Below are positions 1 through 13,539 of a stretch of DNA of 64,000 nucleotides, in pieces. This stretch comes from Dolomedes plantarius. Taxonomy: Eukaryota; Arthropoda; Arachnida; Araneae; Dolomedidae. Made by a program: the position numbers and the translations under genes. The stretch is from positions 69,584,429 to 69,648,428 of the forward strand of contig OU015497.1 in assembly GCA_907164885.2 (NCBI GenBank), given 5' to 3'. The notes beneath the pieces are model-generated. The model was not told the origin of the DNA. It did no database searches and worked only from the letters and a program-made list of their open reading frames with translations. Numbering within the stretch: position 1 is the stretch's first letter; every line of letters begins with the position of its first letter.

Positions 1-1729
1 CAATTATTGCATAACTTCTTAAAAGCATCGACGGTATATTGATTGTTAATTCGCCGTAAGGCCTAATAGCGTGTTTCGTGTCAAGGAAATGACGTAGAAT
101 TGGAGAACTTCCTCATTATTTTAATGGCTTCGGGTGAAGCACTTATTTTGATTTGATTTAAGCAATATTTATGTCATAAGCAAAATGCTGAAAATTCTCA
201 GTGGAGGTCTTAAACCAATGACGCTTATTTCATCTTAAGAATCTGACTAGCTTTTAGTTCTTCAATGGGCCCTTAGCCTTTTTCATATTTACTGGCTTAG
301 TGGAATTTGAAAACGCATTAAATTGTCTAAAGTATTTCATTGTTAATGGTATTACTATGCTATTAAATATATATAACCTCTTCAAATATACTGTTAAATA
401 TCAATATAGACGTATAGAACCGGTTTCTAAGCCCTTTGAGGATATGTCGGACTAAATGTAATAATATGGAAATTATTATTTGATATAATACATTAATATT
501 TTATAATTTATTTTTAATGATATAATAAATTAATATTTTATCAAAAGTATTGCAAATGTAGATACTTTAAAAAAATTAATTTTTTTGTATTTGATTTCCC
601 CCTTCTAGAACTTGATAAAATAACATTTGGAAACGAAAAATCATATATAAAATGAAAAGTATATTTATAAATTAAAAAAAATCATAGATTTATTAAACAG
701 AATTCTCCTACATAGGCACTATATATCAGTCTTGGTCCAATCAAAATTATAGATTAACTGTCCTTAAAATCAATATCTTAAAGGAAAATTACGTATAGAT
801 ACAAGGAAATAATTATGAGTTACACATTTATCAAAATTAATCTGCAAAGTATTAGTAAAATGCATGAAAGAATTCTGAAATAAAAGAAAAAAATTGATAT
901 CATTGCACCTAAACTTTGAGATATATAATCACTATCAAATAATCTTTAATATGATTCAGAAAACTGGCTGTAGCGAAGTAAGCATGGTTAGGCAAAATTT
1001 AAATATAAATTAAATATTCTTAAAAGTGCCGCATACATGAAGCAGAAATAAAGATATTTGAAATTATTTACACATAGTAACTACGCTCCAAAATATGCTC
1101 TGCCTGAAACAATTCCCCCATCAGTAAAAATTTGTGAGTGAACCATAGAGAAATTATGGGAAAATTCAAATAAAATAAAGATCAAAGGTGTCGTTATTTA
1201 TGTAACAATAGTAAAGTGTAGCACAGGGAGGAATAATAGTTATGGAGAACAGGGAGTGGCAGCAAGGTTTGAAATTGATCAAGATAAGAACTAAGCGGTA
1301 AATCATACAGAAATATGAATTTTCATTGAGTCAAGCAAACAAACAAAAGAAAAGCAAATGCATTTCAAGTAAATAGCTAATAATTAAACACTTGAAATTT
1401 AATAAACATGTCACTTAAATACCTTAACATTCCTGTACCTATTAAAACTGGACTTTCCGTGAAACGGAAGTTTCAAATCCTAAACTGGGAAAAAAATAGT
1501 AAAAATTAATCTCAATTAGACACACACACACACACTTATATATATATATATATATAGGAAAGATAGTTTATCATTTTGAGTGAGAGATCAATTTGAACTA
1601 ATGTAAAACTTCAGTATTTTTCCTAAAATAATAAAATAGTATTAATCATACTTTAAATTATTAAATATATTTTAAAAATGTGAACTGACCACTTTATTAG
1701 GTACATATACCTTGTATCAGGTTTCGATG
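1..1729. other. AT-rich sequence, no gene recognised
   Basis: No reading frame of interest and no recognisable repeat family is visible. There is a short composite CA/TA microsatellite at about 1520-1556. Probably intergenic or intronic. Confidence 0.6.
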
Positions 1730-2060
1730 TAGCTTCTTTGGGCCTCGGACTAGGGTGCTTAGTTCGAAAACCGACGAACGTCAACCTTCGTGTCTAGGCC
1801 TGATATTAAATAACTTCATGTCTATGAGCATGTTAAATATGTGGACCTGAAAGTCAGCATATGAAGTCAGTGAGATGGTAGAAGGTGTGTGTCCTCCAGA
1901 TATCCCACGTGGGGGTGCCTGAGCAAAATTGAGGTGATACCTGGCTAAAGTCAGATTCTGACCATTCTGGTGCCATTGAAAATCGGAACCACATTCCTCT
2001 ACCAGCAGAAAAGACCTGATCGGACATGTTTCTGTTTTCAGGGCATAAGTCAGAAACACA
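1730..2060 (+). repeat. SINE-like tRNA-derived repeat, family A, copy 1
   Basis: This copy shares an ordered set of blocks with 27115-27455 and 58225-58555: a degenerate Pol III B-box-like stretch (TTCGAAAACCGACG near 1762), then a GTTAAATATGTGGACCTGAAAGTC-like block, a gag-tgggag-like block, a GGTGATACC-like block, and a GGAACCACATTCCTCTA block. This copy is diverged. The short reading frames over it are chance frames inside the repeat. Placement in a SINE class is inferred from the B-box in the third copy and the A-rich CAACAA 3' end of the other copies. Confidence 0.6.
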
Positions 2061-4267
2061 ACAGCAATCTGGTATCATATTACATCACTCCTATCTTTTC
2101 AAATTGTTTTATTCGTTTTGGACCTCACACCATTCTTCATGCACACAAGAATTTGTTTTTGGAGTAGAGTATGTCTTGTAAGCAGCAAAAGTGTCATTTT
2201 ATATTAAAAAGTATTATTACTAGTCACTTTTGGTCGGATATAACCTTTGTCAATCAAGAAGTGGGTGTTATTCAGTCACCTGATATATGTTCTAAAGAAA
2301 CATTGCCTTGGAAGGGTTTCCATGTAAACTTACTAGGTGACAAGGCTGTGCTTAGCAACCTACTGTTTGACTTGTTCGTGCATTTAGTTTGAAGTGACAT
2401 TAGTGGCACAGTGGACGCGGATACCAAGCAGAGAGTAAATATTTAGTTGTACTTTAAGCTAGAGAACAAAAAAAAAACAGTGTAGCCCTTCTCTGTCGAA
2501 TCCCCCATGTTCACCCAACCTGTCGTCGTGTGAAAGGAAAACGTCGTGAATCCAAAAGGTAACGACATATTTCCTAAGAAACTCCGCGAGTGAAGCTTTT
2601 TCTGATTGCTTCCATGTCCTCCATACATATGTGCATAGATAGACAAGGGGACAATTTTGACAAGACCTACGACCATTAGTTGCTATGTTTAATAAATTAT
2701 TTTTTACTAGCTCAGTCCTGGAACATTTTTCACAAAGGTTATATATGTAGAACAAAAAGGACTAATTGATTGTTTCGTATATGTTTACAAAAATTAAAAA
2801 GTTGATAATAAATTTTCTAATTCATTCTATATCTCATATATATTTAATAAATAGACGTTACCTCGGGTCATGCCTAATTCAATGGAATTAGAGTGTATTC
2901 CCGTTTAATAACGCATAAGATTTGTAAATATGAATTATGCCAGAGAATAATCAATTACTCTAGATAGCGATAAGTTATAATGCATTGCAATTCATAATTC
3001 AGCTGACAACTAATCAGAAGCAACATGTCTTATTTAATATGAATACAACTAACGTCATTCACCTGCTCATAAAACGGAAATTAGTGGGTTTAATTATTAT
3101 TTTAAATCGGCTTAAATTCAAACTCTATATAATCAAATGCTGCTTAGTTAGAAGGATTTGTCTTAACAATATTAAAATGATCTAAAATTACGCTAAATTT
3201 CCAAGTGATTATACTTATTCTATGAAGAATGTGAAATTACTTTTTATTCATATTAAATTTAAGAAAAAGCTAAGATATAACTATTGATTTCAGAAATTTT
3301 TAAATTCTTTAAAACAATTTCACGTTATCGATATTAGAAAATAAACTACTAAACGTGTTCAACTTGCAGTTATGAAATATTACATGGGTCAAATACATGA
3401 AAAAATTATACAGCGCATTGTAAATTTATTTACAAGACTGAACATTCATTTTGCGATTGGCACAATGGGAATCAATATATTTCTTACTATTAATATAAAG
3501 TTAAGCAATACATTCTTTACTATTAATATACAGTTCATGAATATATTCTTTATTATTCTTTTTAGCAAAACGAATAAATATTTTCAGGAATATTCAACAT
3601 ATCCTAAAAGTTTTGAAGTACATTTTTTTAAAACAAACCATCCTAAAAAAGTGATGTTTATATTTTATAACATTTGTAGGTTTTTCTATCTTAGGAATTT
3701 CGAAATGTAAAGAAGTGTAGAACACTGAAGTTCTTAGTCTGCTTTAGCGTTTACCAGCTCTTTCGATTGCTATACCATTCTATCTTAAACCATATTTTGA
3801 ATGATATATAATATTATAGATTTTGTTTTTTCCTAATTATTTTAAATTCTTCTTCTATTTCAAATTCCATATGAATTTAAATCGGGGGCTTTGCACCTAT
3901 GATGTCCATCCCCTATAAAATTGAAGAAAAAAGATCAGTTTCCAATTCAATGCTAAATGTATTTTGATTGTGCTTTAGACAAATAATACTCTTAGCCTAT
4001 AGTCCAAAGAAAATCACTTTGCAACGTAGGTTACTTCTCTAATAATTTAGTTATTTTAGCCTTACCCCTGATTTAATAAATCCTATTAAAAAGTAATGTA
4101 TGGATCATGATATGGACAGAAATTCAAATGTGTCTAAATTTACCCAGGGTAACACTATATAGGCATTTCTTGTCCGAAATTAAGGAAATTGAGTGACTGT
4201 AAATAATTTTTTCTTAGTTGCCCCTTAAGGTTGTTTTAGTTATTAATCAGAAGCAATAGGAATCTTT

Positions 4268-4269
<2 letters not shown>
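2061..4269. other. AT-rich sequence, no gene recognised
   Basis: Several short frames exist (for example 2171-2392 plus and 3372-3710 plus), but their composition is that of AT-rich DNA and I recognise no domain. The less AT-rich stretch 2390-2760 may be a decayed repeat, but it could not be assigned. Confidence 0.5.

Positions 4270-4320
<51 letters not shown>
4270..4320. repeat. (TA)n microsatellite
   Basis: About 25 uninterrupted AT dinucleotides. Confidence 0.97.
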
Positions 4321-4322
<2 letters not shown>

Positions 4323-5507
4323 TTGTTGTGGTGTAATATCCCATCGAGACCCTTAAAATGTTCTCTATTTTATTTAATATTTTATAAGCGAAAGCAGTCA
4401 CAATTTTAAAATTTTATAGAAATAATATAAACGTTAGAAATCTTTATACGAATTATTCAGCTACAATTATTTTATTCATACTATGCTTGCGATAAATGTG
4501 ATTTAAAGCATTTATTTTTCAACCGAAATCAACATTTCTAAATTAGGCAAAAACAGCTATTTATATGCGATACTGAAAATTTAATCTTATGAGAAGTTGT
4601 TGGAATATTACTTAATTATTCACTTGAATATACCGTGAAATATTTAAGAAGTTTTCTCAGCAACTTATATTAGAAAGCTATCTACTCGAAATAAGAACTG
4701 TAATTTTATGGTACATTTAAGAATACCAAAAAGATCTTACTTCAGATAAATAAGTTCGTATAGGTTAGCTAGTAATTTTGTTGATAATTAATAAATTATT
4801 TACTCAATTATTAACTTCTGTAGTTATTAAATATGTAAAGAGAGACAGAGATAAGCATTAAAGACGATATGAACGGATAAAATATTTTCTGCATTTAAAA
4901 TTCAACTTTAAAGGGACGATTATGAAATGTTTTTTCCTTCCTGAATTGTTTAAATAATTTTTAACGTAAATATTAACTTTTTTACAACGAATTATTTAGG
5001 CATTAAGAGATGTTCATTCAACAAAAATTGCTTAGTATGAATATTTTGGTACCAAAAGGGAACGAAATTTTAAAAAGATAAACATTCCTTCAATAATTTA
5101 TTATTTTCAAAAGTGAAGATTCACCATAAAAATTTAATTCTAAAATTATGTAAATGTCATCAAAGTAAAAACATAAATTTATAACTTCTTGGAGTACTGC
5201 ATAAAAATCAAAAAAAAAATTTCTTCAAATAATGTAAACAAACGTATTTCTTTTCCTGTCCCAGTTTTCAAATATTCCTCTTAACTATAATAGTTAAATT
5301 CTATCAAATTATGTAATTCTGATAACAGTTTTTGAATGACGTGTATTATTGAATAATTCTGAAGTATTAGTTCTGAATTAATATCCAGATCTTAGTATTT
5401 TATTAGCAAGAATTTGGTAATCAATATATTATAATGTTCTTTATCTATTTCCTGTATTCTATATATTTTAATGATAAGGAAAGACCATAAATTAACTAGT
5501 AAAAAAT
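4321..5507. other. AT-rich sequence, no gene recognised
   Basis: Nothing identifiable on either strand. Confidence 0.6.
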
Positions 5508-5539
5508 ATTATATATATATATATATATATATGTATATA

Positions 5540-5573
<34 letters not shown>
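5508..5573. repeat. (AT)n followed by (GA)n microsatellite
   Basis: An AT run from 5508 to about 5532 is followed by a GA run at 5541-5573, interrupted once near its start. Confidence 0.95.
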
Positions 5574-5577
<4 letters not shown>

Positions 5578-5953
5578 TAGATATACATTGAAAATTATCC
5601 ATGTGGGCCAGTAATGGTTTAAAAAAAACGGCCGTTTAGAGGGGTGGCCATCGAAAAGAGGTTTTTCTATAATATTGATTTGCTCTGTGGAGATTTAATC
5701 GGTTCTGAATAATATATGCTTGGCTAGAGAAATTGCACTGCCTATATTTTCTGTCTCGAAAAATAAAAAAAACATGAAGTTTTCTCTATTTTCCATACAT
5801 TGTCGCAATCACGTATAGCTTTGGTTGCTTATGTAAATGCAACACTTTGATAAATTACTATATCCTACGCAGAACACATATATCATATTCCCATGATCAA
5901 AATATTTAACAATATAGTTAAAAATAATAAAAAAATAATTATTATATTATATA
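5574..5953. other. Non-coding sequence, nothing identified
   Basis: No feature seen on either strand. Confidence 0.5.
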
Positions 5954-6705
5954 CTAGGGGCTTCACCCCTAGGCTCTCTACGATCGCTCCTCTGGTGAAT
6001 CAAGTGAATGAATGACTCAATAGTTGTTTACAGCGATTGAGTCATTCATTTGTTTACAGTTTACGCCCCCCCCCTCCCGGCGAAATGGATGAAGCCCGCC
6101 TATGGGTGAAAAATTGGATCTTCTTTCATGTCCTTCTGCAAAGGAAGCGAATGAGAAGATTTTTATGAAGTATTTCTTTAAAATTCGATTAAAAATCGAA
6201 ATTTTAAGATAGAGACTTGAAATGAAGTTTATATGAATGAGAAAGCTTTCATCTTCCAGTTGATATAAATATTTTCTTTGTAACATAATAAGCCTGAGAG
6301 CATCGAATTTATATATCTCAAAACGCATAAATTTTTCCAAAAAGTGGGTTTTCAATTTTAATAAAAATATCAGTCTGTTTTAAATTATTTTTAAACAAAT
6401 GAGGTCTTGTTTGAAGGAGAAATGTCTGTAGTCTTAGATTGTAAAAAAAAAAAAAAATTACGATTCTTTTTTGGCGAGTTATCATAATCTGAACATGAAA
6501 AAGTCATTATTTTCCCACAAAACATAAAATAAAAAAAAACTTAAAGTCCGACGAATATGAGACATGTCTTGTCTTCCCCACATTGTTCTGCATTGATTGG
6601 TATCGGTCTCGACCCCATACCCCCAGTGGTTTCGGAGGAGATAGCGTGACAAGCATTTGACAGCGGAGTTGCCGGCAGCGGCAGCGCCAGTTACTTTTTT
6701 TTAGA
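5954..6705 (-). mobile_element. Candidate non-autonomous Helitron
   Basis: On the minus strand the sequence ends in a perfect GC-rich hairpin (GGGG-TGAAG-CCCC, 5958-5970) that runs into CTAG followed by a host T at 5953. This is the 3' signature of Helitrons, although the usual spacer between hairpin and CTAG is missing. A possible 5' TC lies at 6704-6705 beside a TA run, but the preceding base is not the expected A, so this boundary is weak. The region is more GC-rich than its surroundings. The frame 6507-6749 (minus) has no recognisable domain and I treat it as non-coding. Confidence 0.45.
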
Positions 6706-6728
6706 ATATATATATATATATATATATA

Positions 6729-8531
6729 AAATTTTATGCAATATTTCAAACATAAATTTTCCTAAAAAAAGAAAGTCTAACACTGAATATTTTTAATATA
6801 ATAAATCATCAGCTCATAAGTTGAATACAAGTTTAAACACAAGAGTTGACTTTACAAGGATTAATTACTAATGATAATTAGAAGAATGTAAACACAATTA
6901 TTACAGTAATAGAAAGAAAACTATGGTGGGATTTAATTGAGAGTCTTTGGCAAAGCTTAATTTCAATTAATGCCAGGCTGATCTTCAGAGGAATTCGGTA
7001 TTATAACTAGAAATCTAAGGAATGTTGTTTGATTTAAAAGGTATGCATTCAAAGTACTACAAAAATCTAATTTTGGTAATTAGAATTCTAATTCTGAGTA
7101 AATGCAAATATTAATATTGAAATAACATTTCTATCTATATTAATGTAATAATTTTGTTTCAGAGTTTGTTCCATTTTTTTCTATTTGTGGGGCACCAAAA
7201 TCCGAGGGACAAATGAGCCTAGACAACATGTTCCTAGGTTTGTTTCAATTTCAATTTTGATATTTCGTTGCTACGTAATCAATATGTAGGAATAATTGAT
7301 AAAGCGTTTAGTAAACAGGGAATCTTTATTAATAACTTTATTTGGGAAATTTATTTCATTCTGTTAAATGCATGACTTATCCATCTGGGATGCGAAAGTA
7401 TCTTTCTCTCTCTCAAGAAAGAAAAAACGGAATTTAAATAAATATTTCGTCTACTTTTATCTAGAATTTAGCTTTAAATAAGGCACGTTGAAAAGTTATG
7501 AAATTGCAGCTCGTAAACATGAAATAAAACAAGTAAAATGCTGAAAATGAAATTATTAATTTAAAAAAAAACACTTTAAATTCACATATGATATTCTTGT
7601 AAATAAATGCAACTTTGAAGCATCTATAACGGAGTCGTTTGCCTCAAACATCTTAACATATCCGTAATTTATGTTACTTAAATCCAGATATTCAACAATT
7701 CATTCTAATAGTCCTCGATATACGAAACTATTGTTTTGTTAACACTATGTCAGGGTAACAGAAAATAATTCTTACTGTCAATGTTCTCTTGATTATCCTT
7801 CGACCGTGTGTAAATAAATATATATATTTCCATATATACAACTGCAAAATTTAAGAAACAACGTCATGCATATGAATAAAATTATGTCAAAAATTATTAT
7901 GTCAATAATAATTATTGTCCATCATAAAAATGTCAATAATAATATTGTCAAACGTAGTAATGTGAATAAAAATACTGTGAGTATACTGTGAGTAATAATA
8001 AACTAATAATAACAATATAAATATAAAAATTCTGTCAACATTATGTCAATAATTTTTCTAGAGTCAATAGATTTTATAGAACACACTATGAAATTAGAAA
8101 GTCAAATAAACTTCCACCCAATAACCGTCCACTTCCATACCTATAAAAGTATGAACATACGCAAATGCAAAAGAAAAATTTTGAGTAATTAAATCTAAAC
8201 AAGAAATGAAGGATGTCAAATTAAATAATTTAAGAGTGGTATTTTGCAAAACTTTTTTCTACCACAGAAATTTAATTTTATCTTCCTATAAAGCTCAAAA
8301 TGATATATTTTTACCACAGAACCTGTTATTTAAAAAATAATAACAATTACATAATAACATTAAAACGAAGAAAATTAGTTTAATAATAAAATGATGTAAA
8401 ACTTGAAATAGAATATTTAAAACTACATTATAGGAATTCATAAAGAGTTTATAACAGAATAAATTACTTAAAGTTCCAACAGCAATTTATTTCAATCAAA
8501 ATAAAGACGAATTATTTTAATTTTCGTATAA
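6729..8531. other. AT-rich sequence, no gene recognised
   Basis: No gene seen. At about 7880-8060 there is a loose, irregular repetition of GTCAATAATAAT-like words, best read as a degraded simple repeat. Confidence 0.5.
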
Positions 8532-9932
8532 TCTATAGATATATAACAGTTCCGTAACTGACTGACTAAGTGACTGATTGACTGACTGATTGACTGACTG
8601 ACATACAACGCACAGACCGAACCGCTGGACCTAAAGGGCTGAAATTTTGCATGGCGATTCTTATTATAGAGTCAAGGAGCGCTAAGAAAGATTTTTGAAA
8701 AATTCTTCTTAGATTTTTTAAAATAAAATTTTTAAGCTGTTTTAGTAACTTCTTTTAAGTTCGCATTTAAAATAATTCGAGGGTTATAAAATTTATATCA
8801 CGAGAAAGATCATAAAAATTCCTTTAAAGTGAAATCTTTTTCGAATCTTTACCTCGATTTTCTGATTTTTAATGAATTTTTAAAGATTAATTTTTAGAAT
8901 TTAATTTATTAAATGCTGATCAAGTGATTTCTTTTTCCGTTACTTTAAATTAAATTATCGTCACGTGCGTAACAACGTAATAGACAATTTTTTTCTCTTT
9001 CTAATGCGGAAGGTGATCGGACATTATCCAAAAAATATTAAAATACAATAAAAGATTTGTTCCTCAAACTGTACTATATTAACTGCACTATATTCTTTAG
9101 ACTGTTCTGTTAGATACAAGGGTGTCCAAGACACAAAATTGTTCTAATTTTCTAAAAAAAATTTAACGCATTAAATTTTTTTTTTGATCTTTTACGCTTA
9201 AAATGACGTTTAAATCATGTTTCTATCTTAATTGGAACAGGATAAATTATTATTTTTTTTGCAGCACTCTAATAGTAGCTAATCGTTGTTTAAAGATGTA
9301 AATGCGTTTTTTTTGAATGATGGATTTTTTCCCCATTTCTCGTCTTTAAATTGCTATAAGTGAAGAACCGTTAAAGATAAATGGTTGAAACTTATAAGAT
9401 GTCTTTTTCAACTAATTTACTTCAATTTTGATTGAGAAAATTTGAAAAAAAAATATTTACTTTTGAAAATATGATTTTATAAATTAAGTTACATAATTTT
9501 TTTTGTAATTTTTTATCTAAATATATTTAATTTCTTTAAAAATTAATATTTAAAAAAATGCTGAATCAAAATTAAAACTTATATATTTCTATTTAATTAA
9601 ATGAAAAATTTTTGAAATTCCACAAATAATATTTCGAGTTATAAAGATTTTAAATTACCCCACTTTTATTAAAAATTTTAAAATTTAAAAATTTTTAAAA
9701 ACTTTTTGAGCAATTTTATGATGTGATTTTGTTTTGATGTAATTTTGTTATGGTTGACCATCACAAAAAAATTCAAAATTTTAATTCAATAAATAATTTT
9801 TTTTTTAAATGTGTCCCGGAATTTGAATATTTTCTACATTATTTTGTCTATAAAATATCCCTTACGATTTTTTTATAAATATATATTTTTGTTTTTTTTA
9901 CATAAGTTGCATACATCGATCGTTGTATTTAT

Positions 9933-10019
<87 letters not shown>

Positions 10020-10119
10020 TTATTTATTTATTTATTTATTTTTTTGGCATTAATTGCATATAGTGACCGTTGTATCTAATTTGAATGTACTCCGTAGCGA
10101 AGTGCGGGTTTTCAGCTAG
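8532..10119 (+). mobile_element. Candidate non-autonomous Helitron, family H1
   Basis: The 5' end is A followed by TCTATAGATATATA (TC at 8532). The 3' end is TTTTCAGCTAG at 10119 followed by T, preceded by an imperfect hairpin CCGTAGCGAAGTGCGG. Insertion between A and T, a 5' TC and a 3' CTAG after a hairpin are the Helitron hallmarks. The first ~310 bp, beginning with a GACTGACTGA-rich block at about 8550-8600, recur at 62744-62943, which shows a dispersed family with the same 5' boundary. There is no Rep/helicase coding sequence, so the copy would be non-autonomous. A (TA)n tract has expanded inside it. Confidence 0.65.
9937..10041. repeat. (TA)n plus (TTTA)n microsatellite
   Basis: About 78 bp of TA is followed by about 27 bp of TTTA repeats. 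Both lie inside the Helitron candidate. Confidence 0.97.
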
Positions 10120-10684
10120 TTACGTTAATAAAAAGAATATGTTAATAAGAAAAATATAGTATCGAATTTATAGGTTTTTTTCCGATCTAACTTTTAAGAT
10201 CAGGAGACATTATTAATTCACTCAAATACAATTAACCAGGAACCGAAACATGACTTATAGTCCCCCCACCAATACTTTAAACAAACAAACATTTTTCCTC
10301 CCTTTGTTCCTGGAAATGTATCTCATAGTAAATAATCATGAAAGAATCTCCACTGACAAAAGTTTTATAAAATTATCATTATTAGGGCATGAGAATAATT
10401 AAAATTTCTAATTATCTAATTAGATGCTTAGACTTACCTTCTAGCTGTGGATTGTGTTTAGTCTCATTATTGAATGGTGAATTCAGTATTCATAATTTAG
10501 TAATTAATGGATAGTAAACTAAAGAAAGACATGCTGTGAATTGAGCAGAGCATGTCTTTATCTAATGCAGTAAACAAACTAAGTATTTCACATATATATT
10601 AATATTTTTAAAATTAAATTGAAATATTATTAAAATTGAAATATCTTCTTTTAAACACTTTCATTTACGATTATTAAACAGTTA
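10120..10684. other. AT-rich sequence, no gene recognised
   Basis: Nothing identified between the two Helitron candidates. Confidence 0.5.
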
Positions 10685-11283
10685 CTAGTTGGTACCCGTC
10701 AAAACATGACGGCTAGGTAGTAAATATATGTACTAACACAAAAATTATACTCAACACATTATTTCCAATTGTTAAAAATCATCATAATGCGCATAAACAA
10801 ATTAATGTGTTTAAGCGGCATCGTGTTTAGTGAGTATCTAAAGCCAGATTTAAAAATGTCACTGGGCATGCGCAGGAAGCAATTTTTTTTAACTGTAAAC
10901 TATCGCTAATTAAACAGCTCGAAATAAACAGTTTCTATCAGGTTTAATCTTATATTTCACAAACATAATTATCATAAAAATGGCAGAGAGAGATCTAGAG
11001 AGACTCCTCGGAATAAACGTGTTTACCATTAAAACATGTCACTGAGCACGCGCAGAAACAGTGAGTTTCTAACGCCAGATTTAAACATGTCACTGAGCAT
11101 GCGCAGAAATCATTTTTTAATTGTAAATTATAGCTAATTAATGGAAATTGCGGTTACAAAAACCAAATTTGACAAATCTACAGATTACAATCTGTCGTTT
11201 AAGACCAAAATGAAGTAAATTGATGCAGTAGTTTTCTCTCACGGACTGCCTAAAAAGTCGGCTTAGCAACTTAAATATATAGA
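10685..11283 (-). mobile_element. Candidate non-autonomous Helitron, family H2 (599 bp)
   Basis: Both ends are canonical on the minus strand. The 5' end is host A (11284) then TCTATATATTTAAG. The 3' end is a strong hairpin, CCGTCA-tgttt-TGACGG, followed about 7 nt later by CTAG at 10685-10688 and host T (10684). Inside are three related copies of a GTCACTGAGCATGCGCAGAAA block (near 10858, 11038 and 11088). There is no coding capacity, so it would depend on a Rep/helicase supplied elsewhere. The end structure makes this the best-supported Helitron in the window. Confidence 0.75.
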
Positions 11284-12255
11284 TTTTTACTTCAGACCCA
11301 ATTATTTATACTTCTGCAATTATTAATTTTTTTTTAATGAAATTTAAACATTTTCTAGACCTTATCATTCCTGTAATTGATTATGAAGGACTTGTTATAA
11401 CTACACTTTCTTGTATTTTAACTGTCAATATCAAAATGCTATAAACATAATTATCCTCTATTGATTTTGTATTATTACAATTTCAATAGTAATATGCACA
11501 TTGTATATTATTACAGATAAAACCTCTATACAAGTGATAATATTTAACATGCTTATGCAGGCCGTATTTAATCTTTAATCTGCCTTTGTCACTTAAATTT
11601 CCGATTAAACTCGACAGTATGTCACAAATTGAATTACTCTGTGACACGATTGTTTCGTTTACTTGCTTTAATAAAACTAGGGCCTATATCTTTGTAATAT
11701 GCCATTTTCCATTAACGTCTCCTGCCGTTACAGGAGTTTCATTTCTCTGCAATGTTTCAAAGGGATTTTGTGTTTGAACATAGCATTTACAGAACAAGCA
11801 ACTGGCGACATTTCAATTTTGCTTTATGGTTAAATCCAGATAATGGTTTCAGAAATTTCGGGTGTGATTTTGTCATGCTACATATTTAAACAATATGTGG
11901 CTAAGAATGGACTGTATTTGAAGGAGTTATAAAATATTTTAATGGAACTGCACATTGAAAGTTGAAATGAAAGTTATTTTACTCGTACATTGATCTTTTT
12001 ATTTTCATTAAGAAAAAGAAAAATTAACAATGGAAAATCGAATCATAAGAAAAACATCAATTTTCAAGAAAAGAATTATAAAATTAAAATTTCCAGCAGA
12101 TTTTAATACTATTAAACATATTGTCACAGCAACGTGAATAAACTAAACATCTTAGATTATTTACCGTTATCTCAAACAATTCAAAGACAATTTGACCAAC
12201 ACAAATATTTATACTGCCCATTCAAAACCTTTCGATTAATGAAAGTGTATACATA
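11284..12255. other. AT-rich sequence, no gene recognised
   Basis: No domain is recognisable in the short frame at 11586-11777 and no repeat was identified. Confidence 0.5.
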
Positions 12256-12270
12256 AACACACACGCACAC

Positions 12271-12341
<71 letters not shown>
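12256..12341. repeat. (CA)n then (TA)n microsatellite
   Basis: A CA run of about 28 bp is followed by a TA run of about 54 bp. Confidence 0.96.
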
Positions 12342-12344
<3 letters not shown>

Positions 12345-13539
12345 ACATACATTGTATGTATTAATTATTTATATGTTATTTTATAAGATTTACTGACGTC
12401 TTTTTAAATAGACAGTAATATCTTATTATTTCGAAAGTAAGGAGATTACAGAAATATGTTAATTTTACTGGCGTTTTGTATAATACGAATATATGAAATT
12501 GGAGTTATTTATGGGAATATTTTAATGTATAAGATATTTGGTTATACATTAAACATTTATTAAATCTATATTTATTTACTTTGAATTCTTTAGAATGCCC
12601 TTATAGAGTGATCCGAGGACCCCGAAAGTCAGGGTCCTTATTTCCGCATCTATAGATCTTTTGTAATAACGAGGATCTGCTAAATCTAAACAACAAGAGA
12701 GAAAAATATCTCCCTATTAAACAGGTCACATGGACTTTACATGAAATTCATAAGATAGTGGAACAACCCCTTGAACACTTCAGAACATCTTGAATTTCTT
12801 AAGACACTCAGAAAGTTTGGAAGGATAAGGAGAGCAGGTACACGAATTCATATTAATAAGGAAATTAACAGGTTACTGAGGTAGAATGGTGGCAACGAAA
12901 GATGGGAGGCGAGACGTGTCGCAAAATTGAATACAGAAAAATGGGTACTTCGGCCTATTAAGCATTTGGTCTATTAAATCTTTTAAATCTGTTTAACATT
13001 CACAGGACTCAAAAAAGAAAAAGAGATTGACCATGTTACTTAGGGAAAGTCTTGTCTCTACGTAACTATGGCCTACTTGAGCTGCTCAACCGAAGCTTAT
13101 GGTCAGATGATTTCGGGGCTCTGCTGAAGTAACCGTAGGTACATTCTCTAACATTAAAACAACTTAAAGGTTCTGGATACATTTAGTGGTATGTTAGGAC
13201 ATGCTTAATGGGAATATCCATCAGGGTATTTAACCCAGACATTTCTCATAAACACATTAAAAACCGATCTCTAGATCTCTCCATTTGCTCCACTCTATAA
13301 AGGCATGTTCCAAACATGGTAATTTAAAAACACAAAACATGAATCCTACTTCTAGAAGAGATCATTTAAATGAAATAAAAGGAGTAAAATGTATTTTAAA
13401 AAAAAATTAGATTTCGTCGAAAAATTAATACGTTTATATTACCCAGAGTACTATAATCCTTAGAAAATATGTCATAAGAAAATGTACTCGGGAGAAATCA
13501 TTCATAAACTAGAATAAAATGAGAATGTGAATGTATTTC
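12342..13539. other. Non-coding sequence with one perfect hairpin
   Basis: No gene is recognised. AGGACCC (12616-12622) and GGGTCCT (12632-12638) form a 7-bp stem with a 9-nt loop. Sequence at 12.6-13.3 kb is less AT-rich than its surroundings and may be an unidentified repeat. Confidence 0.45.

Noticed and set aside
2390..2760. Mariner-like fragment on the minus strand
   Set aside because: The frame 2459-2755 shows only vague similarity and no conserved motif.
3372..3710. 112-codon plus-strand frame as a host gene
   Set aside because: The composition (Ile/Phe/Asn/Lys) is that expected of AT-rich DNA, with no domain, splice context or neighbours.
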